Positions 17,387-27,393 are shown, counted from the first letter of the stretch. The stretch is DNA of 64,000 nucleotides from Alkalihalobacillus sp047302405 (GCF_047302405.1 NZ_CP154853.1:2232001-2296000); one strand, 5' to 3'. Program-made: numbers and translations. The notes: generated by a model from the letters alone, not told the origin.

Positions 17387-17885
17387 GCTTCTTTACGACG
17401 CAGATGCCCCTCTCTTTCCCACATTCCACGTCGCTTCTCCTTCTTTACGACGCGGCTCCTTCCCTTTTCCCACATTCCACGTCGCTTCTCCTTCTTTACG
17501 ACGCGGCTCCTCTCCTCTTTCCCACATTCCGCGTCACTTCTCCTTCTTTACGACGCGGCTCCTTCCCTTTTCCCACATTCCACGTCGCTTCTCCTTCTTT
17601 ACGACGCGGCTCCTCTCCTCTTTCCCACATTCCGCGTCACTTCTCCTTCTTTACGACGCGGCTCCTCTCCTTTTCCCCACATTCCACGTCGCTTCTCCTT
17701 CTTTACGACGCGGCTTCTCTCCTCTTTCCCACATTCCACGTCGCTTCTCCTTCTTTACGACGCAGGTGCCCCTCTCTTTCCCACATTCCACGTCGCTTCT
17801 CCTTCTTTACGACGCGGCTCCTTCCCTTTTCCCACATTCCACGTCGCTTCTCCTTCTTTACGACGCGGCTCCTTCCCTTTTCTCT
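17387..17885. repeat. Tandem array, ten units of 51-52 bp
   Basis: The marker ACGACG begins at 17395, 17447, 17498, 17550, 17601, 17653, 17705, 17757, 17809 and 17860, giving steps of 51 or 52. Each unit is a pyrimidine-rich strand with CTTCTTTACGACGCGGCT, a variable CT tract, then CCCACATTCCACGTCGCTTC. CGTCG and CGACG can pair within each unit. Two subtypes differ in the CT tract and in CCACGTCGC versus CCGCGTCAC. It lies just beyond the stop codon of the DUF817 gene. Confidence 0.92.
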
Positions 17886-18676
17886 CATTCATTCTCAGAA
17901 AAGTGTCTCGGTTTTCTAAGATCGTATTTAACATGTTTAAGCTGTGCGACGATTATAAAACTAACGATTATTAATAAAAACCAGGAACTAATCTTACCAA
18001 TATGAACCAATTCCCATGTTCCTTCCTGGTTTGGATATTGCCAGGCTCCAAAAAAGGTTGTTATATTTTCCGCAATCCAAATAAAAAAGCCAATGAGTAT
18101 AAACGATAAGACCAGTGGCATCCGGTAAACCGAATCTTTGAGTCGGAAATGAACGAAGGAACGGAAAAATAAAACAAATAATAGGACCGTTAAAACCCAA
18201 CGAATATCATACAAAAAATGATGAGTAAAGAAATTCAAATAAATCGCTGCTCCGAGGGGAATCGTCCAATAAGATGCTGGCCAACCCACGAGTTTCAAGT
18301 CAAGCCTTTTCCATGCCTGGCATATATAACTGGCAACACTTGCATACATAAAACCACTATATAAAGGGACCCCAAAGATTTTCGTTAAAGACTCCTCGGG
18401 ATAAGACCAAGAGCCCATATGAACCTTATATATTTCCAAAGCTAGTCCGATCACATGGAATACCGCTATGACTTTTAATTCATCCTTTGATTCCATCCCA
18501 CTGTAGTACATGAGCACTTGGACCACTAAACAGACAAGTAAAATAAAATCGTAACGGTATAAAAATGGAATCTCAATGACGGTTGATAACGCTAAAGCTA
18601 AAAAAATCGCCACAGGAAACAGACAGGATAAAGCTTGCTGATAAGTAAAATGATACAACTGACTAAAAAACTTCAC
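17885..18676 (-). CDS. DUF817 family integral membrane protein
   Basis: A 263-residue protein with about eight transmembrane segments. The conserved stretch KIFGVPLYSGFMYASVASYICQ (after a GSWSYPE motif) is diagnostic of DUF817. GTG at 18676 is preferred over the longer frame because GAGGCGG lies 6 bases upstream and the family begins with this short helix. No function is established. It is monocistronic, with the tandem array directly after its stop. Confidence 0.85.
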   Translation of the reverse strand: MKFFSQLYHFTYQQALSCLFPVAIFLALALSTVIEIPFLYRYDFILLVCLVVQVLMYYSGMESKDELKVIAVFHVIGLALEIYKVHMGSWSYPEESLTKIFGVPLYSGFMYASVASYICQAWKRLDLKLVGWPASYWTIPLGAAIYLNFFTHHFLYDIRWVLTVLLFVLFFRSFVHFRLKDSVYRMPLVLSFILIGFFIWIAENITTFFGAWQYPNQEGTWELVHIGKISSWFLLIIVSFIIVAQLKHVKYDLRKPRHFSENE

Positions 18677-18859
18677 GACAAACCGCCTCACTACATTTAT
18701 TAAAAAAAGGTAATAAAACATCCTTTTTATTTTACCATAATTCAACATTTTTGAAGATATTCTTTTGTTCCAAAAATAGGGACCAGCCCAGCTCCTCATA
18801 AGAATGACCGATGCTTAGCCCCATGTTTTTCTAAGCTATTTAAATACGAACGTTTGCCT

Positions 18860-20761
18860 TCACCCTATATGTTCGTGTTCCTCTTTTTCTTTTTTGACAT
18901 AAAACAATCGTGACAGCAAAATACCGATAATACCCAAACCAATAAATAAAATGGCTCGAATCATAATTGTTAAATAATACAGATCAGTAAAAATCACTTT
19001 TAATAACGTTAAAAATAACAGACCTAACCCTAACAAACGAAACGCTTTTTTATCATAGACAACCCCAATAATGATACTTCCTGCCGCATAAAGGGCCCAA
19101 GCAAAAGAAATGCTCATCATCGAGATATTTCCATCTGTTAATCCACTCGTCAACATACGTACAAAATCGGATAGTATCACCAAATGAACGATAACATTTA
19201 TCGCCCCCATCACAATTAACACTGCTTGATTTTGTTGATAAGTGCTTCTCGTCCAAAAGTATAACCCTAGAAGTGAGCCTGCTGCTGCGACAAAAGTAAT
19301 AAATACTAAACTCCAAATGACTTCATATGGTGGCAGACTAAACATCAACAACAGATGACCAAATATTGAAGCAAAAAGAATCGTAATATGAACCTCTACT
19401 TTTTTCTGATAGAATTTTTTCGATAAATACACAAGCCCGTATAAACTAGCGATAAAAAAGAACCAGATGAGCCCCTCAAAACTTACCATCTTGAAAATAG
19501 GGGTTTGGAGAACGAGTATCACTCCAACAAAGTATATAAATCCCCCCATTACTTGCTGAAAAATAAACTGGTAACGCGCCCCTAAATAGAGAGCGATTAA
19601 ACCTTGAATTAAAAAGATAATCGTAAGTGTATTTCCTTCATATTGAAAGGCCTCAAGGATAAGCAAAAAAAGCGCAAATGATGTTATCGCGATCGATACG
19701 GAACTAAATTCTCTTTTTGACAAATCAGTTGCATGACGTTGCAGATAAAACATAAAAGCAAAAGCAACAGAAATAAAAATTAAATAAATAAAATAGAAAT
19801 AATCTGCTTGTAAAGTTCCCACTTTCACCCAAAAAATGGTTACTACAAAACTTGTAAACAATAACGGAATCGGATACATCTTTTGGAATTTACGTAGGTA
19901 AACCGCGTAAAAAATAAGCAGTTGCTGAATAACGGCACCTACAGCCATCACTTGAAGCATCCGATCAACATCAAACATAATCGCTGAAATCACAAAAGCG
20001 AAATAAACGAGATGAAGCAAACTTGTCGTTACATAAAATAATATTTTATAACCTTTATTAATCGCAAAATAAACGAGAGCCGCATAAAAAAGAATCACAT
20101 ATACAACAGGCACTAAAATCGTTGAGGTTCCAAAAACAAGAAACGGAATCAAATAACCAATAATCGCTATTAACGTTGCCATCACTTCTGATTTATAGTG
20201 ATGGGCTAAAAAGAGACCGATTGAAATCCAAATGAGATTCAAAATAAAGGCTGGGTATGTTGGAATCATCAAATAGAGAATATGCATGGCAAATGTCGTT
20301 AAGATAAGGACACCAACAGCTCCAACTAATAAGGTCTTACCAAGCCCTTCACGCTTTGCTTTCATTTGTCTTTCACCAACGAAATAAAGCAGGATAGCCA
20401 TGATAAATCCTAATACGACACGAACTGGTTCCGTTAATATGCCATAATCGACAACGACTTTAAATCCCCATATAATTCCAATAAAAAGCACAAAAATAAA
20501 AATACGTGGCAACCAAACTCGACCAATTACATACTCCCAGTCTCTAGACTCCTGTGGCTTAGTTGCTGAATTTAACTCAATAGTTCTTTGTGGAGACTGA
20601 GTATCTTCTAATAACTGAGATTTATTCTCCTTCTTTTTTAAGACTCCCTGGGATATTATTGCCCCTTCCTCCTGATTCAGATGTTCGTTTTTCAACAAAC
20701 GTATTTCTCGCTCTAGTTGTTGAACTCTCTGTTCTAATTGCTCCATTCTCTTCTGTTCCAA
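18860..20761 (-). CDS. DUF2339 large membrane protein
   Basis: A 633-residue protein. The N-terminal ~25 residues form a charged coiled coil (MEQKRMEQLEQRVQQLE), followed by a polar linker and the entry motif WEYVIGRVWLPRIF (about 75-89), then some eighteen closely spaced hydrophobic helices to the C-terminus. This is the DUF2339 layout. Function is unknown. It stands alone on the minus strand. Confidence 0.82.
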   Translation of the reverse strand: MEQKRMEQLEQRVQQLEREIRLLKNEHLNQEEGAIISQGVLKKKENKSQLLEDTQSPQRTIELNSATKPQESRDWEYVIGRVWLPRIFIFVLFIGIIWGFKVVVDYGILTEPVRVVLGFIMAILLYFVGERQMKAKREGLGKTLLVGAVGVLILTTFAMHILYLMIPTYPAFILNLIWISIGLFLAHHYKSEVMATLIAIIGYLIPFLVFGTSTILVPVVYVILFYAALVYFAINKGYKILFYVTTSLLHLVYFAFVISAIMFDVDRMLQVMAVGAVIQQLLIFYAVYLRKFQKMYPIPLLFTSFVVTIFWVKVGTLQADYFYFIYLIFISVAFAFMFYLQRHATDLSKREFSSVSIAITSFALFLLILEAFQYEGNTLTIIFLIQGLIALYLGARYQFIFQQVMGGFIYFVGVILVLQTPIFKMVSFEGLIWFFFIASLYGLVYLSKKFYQKKVEVHITILFASIFGHLLLMFSLPPYEVIWSLVFITFVAAAGSLLGLYFWTRSTYQQNQAVLIVMGAINVIVHLVILSDFVRMLTSGLTDGNISMMSISFAWALYAAGSIIIGVVYDKKAFRLLGLGLLFLTLLKVIFTDLYYLTIMIRAILFIGLGIIGILLSRLFYVKKEKEEHEHIG

Positions 20762-20941
20762 TTAGGCTCCCCCTTTCGTTTTGTTAGAATTATCCAATAT
20801 ATTCTTATTTACCATACACCTTCATAAGAACTATTTCTACCAATTCTAAAAAAACACAAATACTTTTTATCTTTAAAAGCAGGGTTCTTTCATCATATTA
20901 GAGAATTTATAACGACGAGATAAATTTGAAGGAGAATCAAA

Positions 20942-21298
20942 ATGCTCAGAAAAAAAGTATGGTTGAGATTATTATTTGTTGGGAGTCTGTTCTGCTTGCT
21001 CTCCTGCTCTAATCAAACATTTAACGAAGCTGGCTTAATGCAAATGGAAGGAATTGTTGCTAAAATTAGTAACAACGAAATACTAGTCGTAGAAGGTGTG
21101 ACAAGTGACGAGATAAACGGACTCTCAGAACAAGAAATCATCGAACACTCAAATGAAGCCACCTACTTCACCCTATTAGAAGACAACAACTCCATTGATG
21201 ATTTAATGGTTGGAAACAGTATTAGAGTTTGGTTTGAAGCATTAAACTTGTCTAAACCAGCATCTGGAATTGGCAGCCATATCGAAATTCTTGATTAA
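20942..21298 (+). CDS. DUF3221-type lipoprotein
   Basis: A 118-residue lipoprotein. Positive N-terminus, hydrophobic segment and lipobox LLSC with Cys22. The mature part begins with a beta-rich GIVAKISNNEILVVEG motif and has a VGNSIRVWFE strand, as in the small OB-like DUF3221/YobA proteins of Bacillus. AAGGAG lies upstream of the ATG. Role unknown. Confidence 0.75.
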   Translation: MLRKKVWLRLLFVGSLFCLLSCSNQTFNEAGLMQMEGIVAKISNNEILVVEGVTSDEINGLSEQEIIEHSNEATYFTLLEDNNSIDDLMVGNSIRVWFEALNLSKPASGIGSHIEILD

Positions 21299-21304
21299 TA
21301 TAAG

Positions 21305-21350
21305 AAAAAGCTACCAAATCCCGAATTCATATCGGGTACTTGGTAGCTTT
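21305..21350. terminator. Bidirectional terminator between convergent genes
   Basis: AAAGCTACCAA and TTGGTAGCTTT enclose a second inner stem (CCCGA/TCGGG). The T run is better on the minus strand (TTTTTCTT), serving ywbE, but it also lies 7 bases past the plus-strand lipoprotein. Confidence 0.85.
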
Positions 21351-21389
21351 GTGTTGCCATTTGACGCTTACAATTTAAGTAGTGGAGAA

Positions 21390-21584
21390 CTACTCCACTA
21401 TCTCCTTCACTCTTCCAACAATTCCATTTTCAAGCATCACTTTAATTCCATGCGGATGTTGAGCAGAATTCGTAAGCAGTCTTTTTACCACACCTTCTGT
21501 TAAATTTCCTGTTCGCTGGTCCTGCTTTTGCACGACCTTCACCTTCATTCCAGGTTTAATATTTTCTCTCTTTGTACCAGGCAT
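21390..21584 (-). CDS. ywbE: YwbE family protein
   Basis: A 64-residue protein matching YwbE: start MPGTKRENIKPGMKVKVV, then KQDQRTGNLTEG, LTNSAQHPHGIKV and a terminal GRVKEI. ATG at 21584 aligns with the family start and is 10 bases from AAGGAG; an in-frame TTG two codons earlier is possible. Probably a small KOW/SH3-like beta barrel; function unknown. It follows the zinc-ribbon gene directly. Confidence 0.9.
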   Translation of the reverse strand: MPGTKRENIKPGMKVKVVQKQDQRTGNLTEGVVKRLLTNSAQHPHGIKVMLENGIVGRVKEIVE

Positions 21585-21586
21585 TT

Positions 21587-21946
21587 TCAATTGGCTCCTT
21601 CAGCTTTTTTTATGTAAATATCAGCAATTTTAGTAGGTGAAAAGGAAACGTTTAACACATCTTGTAATTCTTCCTTCACTTTTACCGTTAAACTCTCCCC
21701 TATTTTATTATGCTCATCTTCCATCTTCATACCATTTGGTTTCAGTTTGTCCTGTTCCCAGTCAATCCATTTCCCATATGATAAAACCCATTCATTCAAT
21801 TTGTTTTTTAACGATGGTGAAAGTGGAACACCAGCTAATTCAAGATTGGCACCACACTTTTGACACCAGATTGGCTCAGCCCCAATGTCTGCCTCGATCT
21901 TTATCTCTTCTAATTGATTTAGTCCACAAAAACAATCTATATTCAT
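21587..21946 (-). CDS. Putative zinc-ribbon protein
   Basis: A 119-residue protein. The first third has two cysteine pairs (Cys5/Cys7 and Cys28/Cys31, CQKC) that could bind zinc, and the rest is helical and charged. Its end abuts the ywbE start, so the two are co-expressed. Family not recognised. Confidence 0.65.
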   Translation of the reverse strand: MNIDCFCGLNQLEEIKIEADIGAEPIWCQKCGANLELAGVPLSPSLKNKLNEWVLSYGKWIDWEQDKLKPNGMKMEDEHNKIGESLTVKVKEELQDVLNVSFSPTKIADIYIKKAEGAN

Positions 21947-22194
21947 TATTGGTGAACCACCTTCCTTGGGTCAGTCAACTTTATCTATTTTATCTTATTA
22001 AAAGTAAAACGTCATTGATTTTGAAAAGTCTTTTTTGTTGTGGAAGTGAAGAAAGTGTTCAGCTTGTTTAGTTTGGTAATGAAATTGCTACGTTGACATG
22101 GTGACGGTGCGGATTATCAGGACACCATAATAACATGAGCAGAATCTATAACAAATGTCCTTACCTTTATTCACAGCTAGCTAACTTGCTCTCG

Positions 22195-22512
22195 TCAAAT
22201 CGGTGTATTTGCTGCCATAGCCTTACTTTTTTTATAAAGAAAAACCGTTAATAATAGCAGACTGAAAATGATTAGGAAAATCGCCAATGTCGCCCCACCA
22301 AAAAACAAAAGATGATCCTTTTGAAATGTATAAAGAAACCAAATGATGACAATTAACACATTTATAACAAAGTTAAATAAAGCCGTATGAAAAAGATAAG
22401 GAAACAATTTTTTCGTTTTTTCCATTCTTTTCACACCTAATTGATAACTGATCAAAAAGGATATCAAGTACCCAATAACAAAAACTACATAAGCTAAATC
22501 AACAGCCGACAT
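22195..22512 (-). CDS. Small three-helix membrane protein
   Basis: A 105-residue hydrophobic protein with three transmembrane segments (about 7-25, 38-62, 66-92) separated by a basic loop (KRMEKTKK) and ending in a basic tail. The start ATG follows AAGGAGG with suitable spacing. Not assigned to a family; no operon partner. Confidence 0.65.
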   Translation of the reverse strand: MSAVDLAYVVFVIGYLISFLISYQLGVKRMEKTKKLFPYLFHTALFNFVINVLIVIIWFLYTFQKDHLLFFGGATLAIFLIIFSLLLLTVFLYKKSKAMAANTPI

Positions 22513-22703
22513 TTTGAACCCTCCTTAAAATAATTAACTTGAGTGGAATTGATGACTTTTAAAATTAAGAGTCTCGTCCAAATCATTTGTACAAGCTCCT
22601 AATCCCTATTAAGCTTATGAAAAATTAGCTTTAAAAATGCTTGGTTTCTCTTCCTCATCCTAATCTGAAATATGTATTAAACGAAATGTATAATTTTTTT
22701 CCT

Positions 22704-22738
22704 CAAAAAAAGCCGAATCTAAAAAAATATTAGACTCG
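22704..22738 (-). terminator. Terminator after the GNAT gene at 22756
   Basis: On the minus strand CGAGTCTAA and TTAGATTCG pair (one G-U) and are followed by GCTTTTTTT. Confidence 0.8.
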
Positions 22739-22755
22739 ACTGCTTGTTATCACAC

Positions 22756-23220
22756 TTATTCAGGCAATTGCTTCACCATTTTGACAAATTCAGCTTCATA
22801 CTGCAAATGTTCATAAAATTGAACCGCTCTTTCATTCCCTGTAAAGACATCCAAGACAATTTGCTTAAACCCTTTATCTTTTGCCCATTCTTCAGCGCTA
22901 TTCATTAACTTTTTTCCGACACCTTTTCCTTCTCCTTGAGTAGAAACAGCAACAGAGGCGACATAGCCTTGAACTTTTCCAGTAAAATAATCTTCGCTTG
23001 ATCCTAGTTCAATATAACCCATCAATTCTCCATTTTTTTCTTCCGCTACAAATATTTCTGTTTGAGTAGACTTCGGTTCCAAAGACTGTCTTGCAATTTC
23101 AAACTGAACCCTTTTCATCTGTTCTTCATCTCGATAGCTCATAAGCTTAAAATCACTAAAACGGCTAGATAATTTTAAAATAAACGTTCGATCTGTTTCT
23201 TGGTACGGTCTGATTTTCAT
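22756..23220 (-). CDS. GNAT N-acetyltransferase
   Basis: A 154-residue GNAT protein. The acetyl-CoA pyrophosphate loop is TQGEGKGVGKKLM after a VASVAVS strand, and the C-terminal motif NERAVQFYEHLQYE is typical. It transfers an acetyl group to an unknown amine. Monocistronic with its own terminator. Confidence 0.88.
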   Translation of the reverse strand: MKIRPYQETDRTFILKLSSRFSDFKLMSYRDEEQMKRVQFEIARQSLEPKSTQTEIFVAEEKNGELMGYIELGSSEDYFTGKVQGYVASVAVSTQGEGKGVGKKLMNSAEEWAKDKGFKQIVLDVFTGNERAVQFYEHLQYEAEFVKMVKQLPE

Positions 23221-23432
23221 TCATGTGAGCCACCTTCCCATTGTCATTTTTTAACAAATGAATATCTCTTGTCTATCTTACCTTATTTAAGGAAGCTCGT
23301 TATCATTCTAGAAAAATAATGATAGACAAAAAATGACAGAGTTCAACAATCCCGTGTGCAACTAACTTATGACATATTGGCTTTTCTCGCGAGCCTTCTT
23401 CACACCAAACAACTTTAAACAGCTAAAACCCG

Positions 23433-24521
23433 TTATCTGTACAACTTACCAACATATTCTGCTTGTGGCCTATAAATCGTATTAAAATCAGCTTGCTCTA
23501 ACACATGTGTCGTCCAACCGACAATTCGACTGGCGGTAAAAGTTGGCGTAAAAAGCTCGACGTCTAACTGGATTGACTTCATAATCGCTGCTGCATAAAA
23601 TTCTACATTCGTATAAAGCGCTCGACCTGGTTTAAATTCTTCTAATAATCTCACAGCCACTTGCTCCACATAAATGGCTAAATCCAATGAAGCATCTTGC
23701 CCCTGTGATTGCTGTAACTTTTCTTTTAAAGCAACGGAACGAGGGTCATGTGTTTTATAAACGCGATGACCAAATCCCATTAACTTTTCACCATTTATTA
23801 ACTTTTCTCTAATGACTTTCTCCGCTCTTTCTTTTACCGAGATTTCTTCCAAAAGTTCTAAGACTCCTGATGGAGCTCCACCATGAAGTGGTCCTTTCAT
23901 TGTCCCAATAGCTGAGGTCATGGCTGAAACGAGGTCTGATTCTGTCGATGCCGTCACTCTCGCGGAGAAAGCCGAAGCATTTAAACCGTGTTCTAATGTT
24001 AAAATCATATAAGCTTCAAGTGCTTTGGCTATTGCAACAGACGGGATTTCTCCAGTCAACATATACAAATAATTCTCAATGTGATTCAAATGTGCTAATG
24101 GTTCATTGTACTTTGTCCCCTTAATAAAATGATAACGATAAGCAATAATAGATGGCACAAGTGCACTTATTTGAATCGCCTGCTCTAATGTTGGTTTCCA
24201 CTGAAACTCGTTTGTTCCTAATAAAGAGATACTCGTTCGTAATACACTCATCATATCCATATTCCGAGGAAGGGAACGAACCCACTCCTTTAACTTTGGA
24301 GAGAGCACACGATACTGTTTCAACTTTTGCTCTAATTGTACAATCTCATCGTCTATTGGTAACTTGGCGTACCATAATAAATAAGCGACCTCTTCAAAGC
24401 GATAATTGTTCGCTAATTCTTTCGCATCATATCCACGATATATTAACTTTCCCTTTTCTCCATCAATATCGCTAATTTCGGTTTGGGTAGCAATAACTCC
24501 TTTTAAGCCTTGATTGAACAT
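23433..24521 (-). CDS. citA: Citrate synthase, CitA type
   Basis: A 362-residue citrate synthase condensing acetyl-CoA and oxaloacetate. The active-site blocks are clear: SDIDGEKGKLIYRGYD near the N-terminus, GPLHGGAPS, GFGHRVYK with the catalytic histidine, and LYTNVEFYAA. ATG at 24521 is chosen because GAGGAGG lies 9 bases upstream; the longer frame would start inside it. The order, length and divergent LysR partner match the minor citrate synthase CitA with CitR of B. subtilis rather than CitZ, which lies with icd-mdh. Confidence 0.93.
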   Translation of the reverse strand: MFNQGLKGVIATQTEISDIDGEKGKLIYRGYDAKELANNYRFEEVAYLLWYAKLPIDDEIVQLEQKLKQYRVLSPKLKEWVRSLPRNMDMMSVLRTSISLLGTNEFQWKPTLEQAIQISALVPSIIAYRYHFIKGTKYNEPLAHLNHIENYLYMLTGEIPSVAIAKALEAYMILTLEHGLNASAFSARVTASTESDLVSAMTSAIGTMKGPLHGGAPSGVLELLEEISVKERAEKVIREKLINGEKLMGFGHRVYKTHDPRSVALKEKLQQSQGQDASLDLAIYVEQVAVRLLEEFKPGRALYTNVEFYAAAIMKSIQLDVELFTPTFTASRIVGWTTHVLEQADFNTIYRPQAEYVGKLYR

Positions 24522-24643
24522 AATTGATTTCCTCCTCACATGAATAAACCTTCAATAAACTCATTTTATATCGTATAATCAATTAATAAAATTAAATAAA
24601 ATTAATTAGTTTAATTAAAAATATTAATCATAGGGTGAATGAG

Positions 24644-25522
24644 ATGGAGCTAACTTGGCTACAAACCTTTATTACTGCAGCAGAAAACCTTAATTTCAGA
24701 AAAACAGCCGAACAACTTTTTATTTCCCAACCATCTGTAACGGTCCATATTAAACAAATGGAAAAAGAATTAGGGACGCTCTTATTTGAACGAAATGGAA
24801 AGAAGATAAAGCTCACCGAAGCTGGAAGAAGATATTATCTCCATGCCAAACAGCTCCTTACTATTTATAAGGAGGGTATCTCTGACCTACAATCATATAA
24901 TCAAGGCTACTCGCGTAAGCTAACCATCGCCATTTCACCATTAATTGCTGATACCATTCTTCCTTACGTTTTAAAACAATATGTAAAACATTATCCAGAG
25001 GTCGAAATTTCAGTAAAAATTATTGAATCGGTCGAAATTGAAAAAGCAGTGCTAGAAGAAATGGTTGATATTGGATTTTCTTGTTTAGAAAGCTATCACC
25101 CACAAATAATCAATCAATTGCTTTATGAGGATAAAGTTATTTTTGTCGCACCACATGATGGGCAAGATTTTGAGTCAGCTCTTCCACTAGATGAAGAGGA
25201 ACTTTTATTAAATAACTATCTCCTCACCCATCATCACCCCGGCTATTGGAATGAACTTATGAATCACATAAAAGTCTTTTACCCATCTACCAAAACAATG
25301 AAGGTTTCACAAATTCATATTGCCAAACGATTTATTGTGGAAGGTTTAGGCGTTTCTTATTTACCTGAATCTACTGTTCGCCGTGAGCTTATGGAAGGTC
25401 GTTTGCTTGAAGTCGAAACCTATTCCTTTCCTTTACCAACAGCAAAAACCTTTGCTGTGATGAAATATGAACACCAACAGCAAAGGGATTTTTTATCCTT
25501 TGTCTCGAAATACCGTTTTTAG
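24644..25522 (+). CDS. citR: LysR-family regulator CitR
   Basis: A 292-residue LysR regulator: winged helix at residues 1-60 (MELTWLQTFITAAENLNFRKTAEQLF) and an effector domain with ISPLIADTILP and HHHPGYW. Start and sequence pattern follow B. subtilis CitR; ATG 24644 fits the family better than the GTG three codons earlier. It is divergent from citA, with a 122-bp AT-rich intergenic region where it would bind; in B. subtilis CitR represses citA. Confidence 0.92.
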   Translation: MELTWLQTFITAAENLNFRKTAEQLFISQPSVTVHIKQMEKELGTLLFERNGKKIKLTEAGRRYYLHAKQLLTIYKEGISDLQSYNQGYSRKLTIAISPLIADTILPYVLKQYVKHYPEVEISVKIIESVEIEKAVLEEMVDIGFSCLESYHPQIINQLLYEDKVIFVAPHDGQDFESALPLDEEELLLNNYLLTHHHPGYWNELMNHIKVFYPSTKTMKVSQIHIAKRFIVEGLGVSYLPESTVRRELMEGRLLEVETYSFPLPTAKTFAVMKYEHQQQRDFLSFVSKYRF

Positions 25523-25554
25523 TTCGGTGCAACCTTTACATTAAATATTTCTCT

Positions 25555-26169
25555 TTAAATATGTTGACGAATGAGTTGAAGGAGCTTTTGATAAAAGCCT
25601 TGATCATGTGGAACAAACTGTTCAAGGCTCACTTCCTGGTCGAACCTTTCCATCTTACCTTCAGCTGTTCTTTCAAAACCTTCTACTTTTAGAGAGTTGT
25701 TATTTTTTAAACAAAGATTTTCAAAATCATCTAGATATGCTCGGTAAACACCGGACACTTCTTCTTCCTGCAAATCAAAATCACTCCATGAGCCAGCAAA
25801 CGTATAGAGAAAAACGTGGGCCATTTCTTTATCAATAAAATTTTCCTTTGTTGCACAATAATCAAGAATCCCAAGTGGAATGAGGTCTTCCATTTGGACT
25901 TCTATGCCAAGCTCTTCATGAACTTCTCGAATTCCATCATTAATTGTTTCTCCTGCCAGCAAATGACCGGCGGCCGTAATATCAAATAGCTCCGGGTAAT
26001 CTTGTTTGAGCTTACTTCTTAATTGAAAATAAATGACCGATTTGTCCGCTTCTTCACCAACAAACCAACAATGAAAGGTTTCATGCCAATAACCAAAACG
26101 ATGCACTTCATCCCGTGACTTGATTCCCACCGGCTCTCGTTTATCGTTAAAAACTTGTAAGTATTCCAT
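25555..26169 (-). CDS. Nudix hydrolase, isopentenyl-diphosphate-isomerase-like
   Basis: A 204-residue Nudix protein. WHETFHCWF near residue 30 and the Nudix helix GHLLAGETINDGIREVHEELG (about 80-100) are present. The spacing between the first Glu and REV is one residue shorter than the textbook box, which I believe is normal for this Bacillus subgroup. ATG 26169 is used because AAAGGAG lies 11 bases upstream; the longer frame lacks a site. Substrate unknown; true IPP isomerase activity is unlikely to be inferable. Confidence 0.82.
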   Translation of the reverse strand: MEYLQVFNDKREPVGIKSRDEVHRFGYWHETFHCWFVGEEADKSVIYFQLRSKLKQDYPELFDITAAGHLLAGETINDGIREVHEELGIEVQMEDLIPLGILDYCATKENFIDKEMAHVFLYTFAGSWSDFDLQEEEVSGVYRAYLDDFENLCLKNNNSLKVEGFERTAEGKMERFDQEVSLEQFVPHDQGFYQKLLQLIRQHI

Positions 26170-26250
26170 GTCCCAAAAATCTCCTTTTGCTATGTAAATC
26201 TTTTTCACTAAAAAATGCTCATTGGAGCGAGTGACATTCCTTTTCCATTA

Positions 26251-26754
26251 TTAAAAAAATCGAATTCTTTTTTCTAGTTCAGAAGCAAAATGTCGATATT
26301 TAATCACTACTTCTCTTATGTTATCATTATGTACAATATGTATTGCGTATGTATCTACTTCACTTTCTTCTACTTGTCCCGAATACATCTCCTCGAGTTG
26401 CTTTTTCGGATTCGTATTACGAGGAATCTTAGCCTCTGCAACCGGAATAAACACGTGACCTTCATCGCTATCTACTAAAACATCGTTTGTCAAAAAACCT
26501 CTCTTAACATTACTCTGTTGGATTTTAACTCCTAAAGGAATTTCATTATCATTAATTAATACTTCTACAAACCGAATATTCCCGATTCTACTTTGATTAC
26601 CTACGGATACGATTTGAACCTGCTTTCCATCCAAATGGATAGGGAGACTAGGTGTAGCAATTAATGGGGGGCGATTTGCCATGTAAAAAAAGGCTCCTGC
26701 TGAAGCTATTAATAAGACAAATAATATGAATAAAATGTTCTTGCTTTTAAACAA
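26251..26754 (-). CDS. Membrane-anchored protein of unknown function
   Basis: A 167-residue protein with a basic start and one N-terminal membrane helix (about 7-26), then an extracytoplasmic, beta-rich domain. No lipobox and no recognised motif. Probably faces the outside of the membrane. Confidence 0.6.
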   Translation of the reverse strand: MFKSKNILFILFVLLIASAGAFFYMANRPPLIATPSLPIHLDGKQVQIVSVGNQSRIGNIRFVEVLINDNEIPLGVKIQQSNVKRGFLTNDVLVDSDEGHVFIPVAEAKIPRNTNPKKQLEEMYSGQVEESEVDTYAIHIVHNDNIREVVIKYRHFASELEKRIRFF

Positions 26755-26850
26755 CCACTCTTCCTCCTTATATGATGTTGATTGAATTCAAACCCCAAAT
26801 TGATACTACAATTATTTAATTAAAACCCTCTCGATCAATAAAAGTTTTTA

Positions 26851-27393
26851 TTAAGACCAGACTCTTTTTATAGTAGAACTTTCTTTCTGCATTTCTAATA
26901 CAAAAACATCAGGATTACTAAGCTTTTGCCATTGCGCAAAACCAAAATTTTTGTCAAAGTGATTCAAAATTAATGACAGAGCACCTCCATGTGTAACAAC
27001 AACAGCATGATGAGTAGCCTCGTCCTTCATAAGACGTTCGAGAACAGCCATTACTCTTATCCCCGCTTCGTTATTGGATTCTCCGCCTGCAAATTTCAAA
27101 TCCCTATCAACATATGTATCTCTTAATCTTTCAAACCAATCGGGCATATACTGCGTACTTAACACCCGTTCTCTTAAATCATTTTCGACGTGAATCACTT
27201 TCCCCTCTTGTTCACAAAAAGGTTCAATCGTTTGTAACGCCCGCTTGAATGGACTTGAAACCACTCGATCAATATTTTTATCAGAGAAAAAATTAACTAA
27301 CTTCTTCGCTTGTTCAACACCTGCTTCCGTTAATTCAGCTTCAGGCTCTTGACCAATAGCTGAGCAATGACGCACGAGATATATTTTTTTCAT
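26851..27393 (-). CDS. Histidine phosphatase (phosphoglycerate mutase-like) family protein
   Basis: A 180-residue protein of the RHG superfamily. The phospho-acceptor His9 lies in LVRHC, so the canonical Gly of RHG is Cys. SSPFKRALQTI, the general-acid Glu in NDLRERVL and the second histidine in VVTHGGALSLIL are present. It probably removes phosphate from a small metabolite; substrate unknown. Confidence 0.85.
   Translation of the reverse strand: MKKIYLVRHCSAIGQEPEAELTEAGVEQAKKLVNFFSDKNIDRVVSSPFKRALQTIEPFCEQEGKVIHVENDLRERVLSTQYMPDWFERLRDTYVDRDLKFAGGESNNEAGIRVMAVLERLMKDEATHHAVVVTHGGALSLILNHFDKNFGFAQWQKLSNPDVFVLEMQKESSTIKRVWS

Noticed and set aside
17387..17885. CRISPR array
   Set aside because: Repeats are contiguous 51-52 bp units without unique spacers and no cas genes are near.
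17336..17974. Long open frames through the tandem array on both strands
   Set aside because: They arise because the repeat lacks stops; unit steps of 51 and 52 switch frames and there is no ribosome site.
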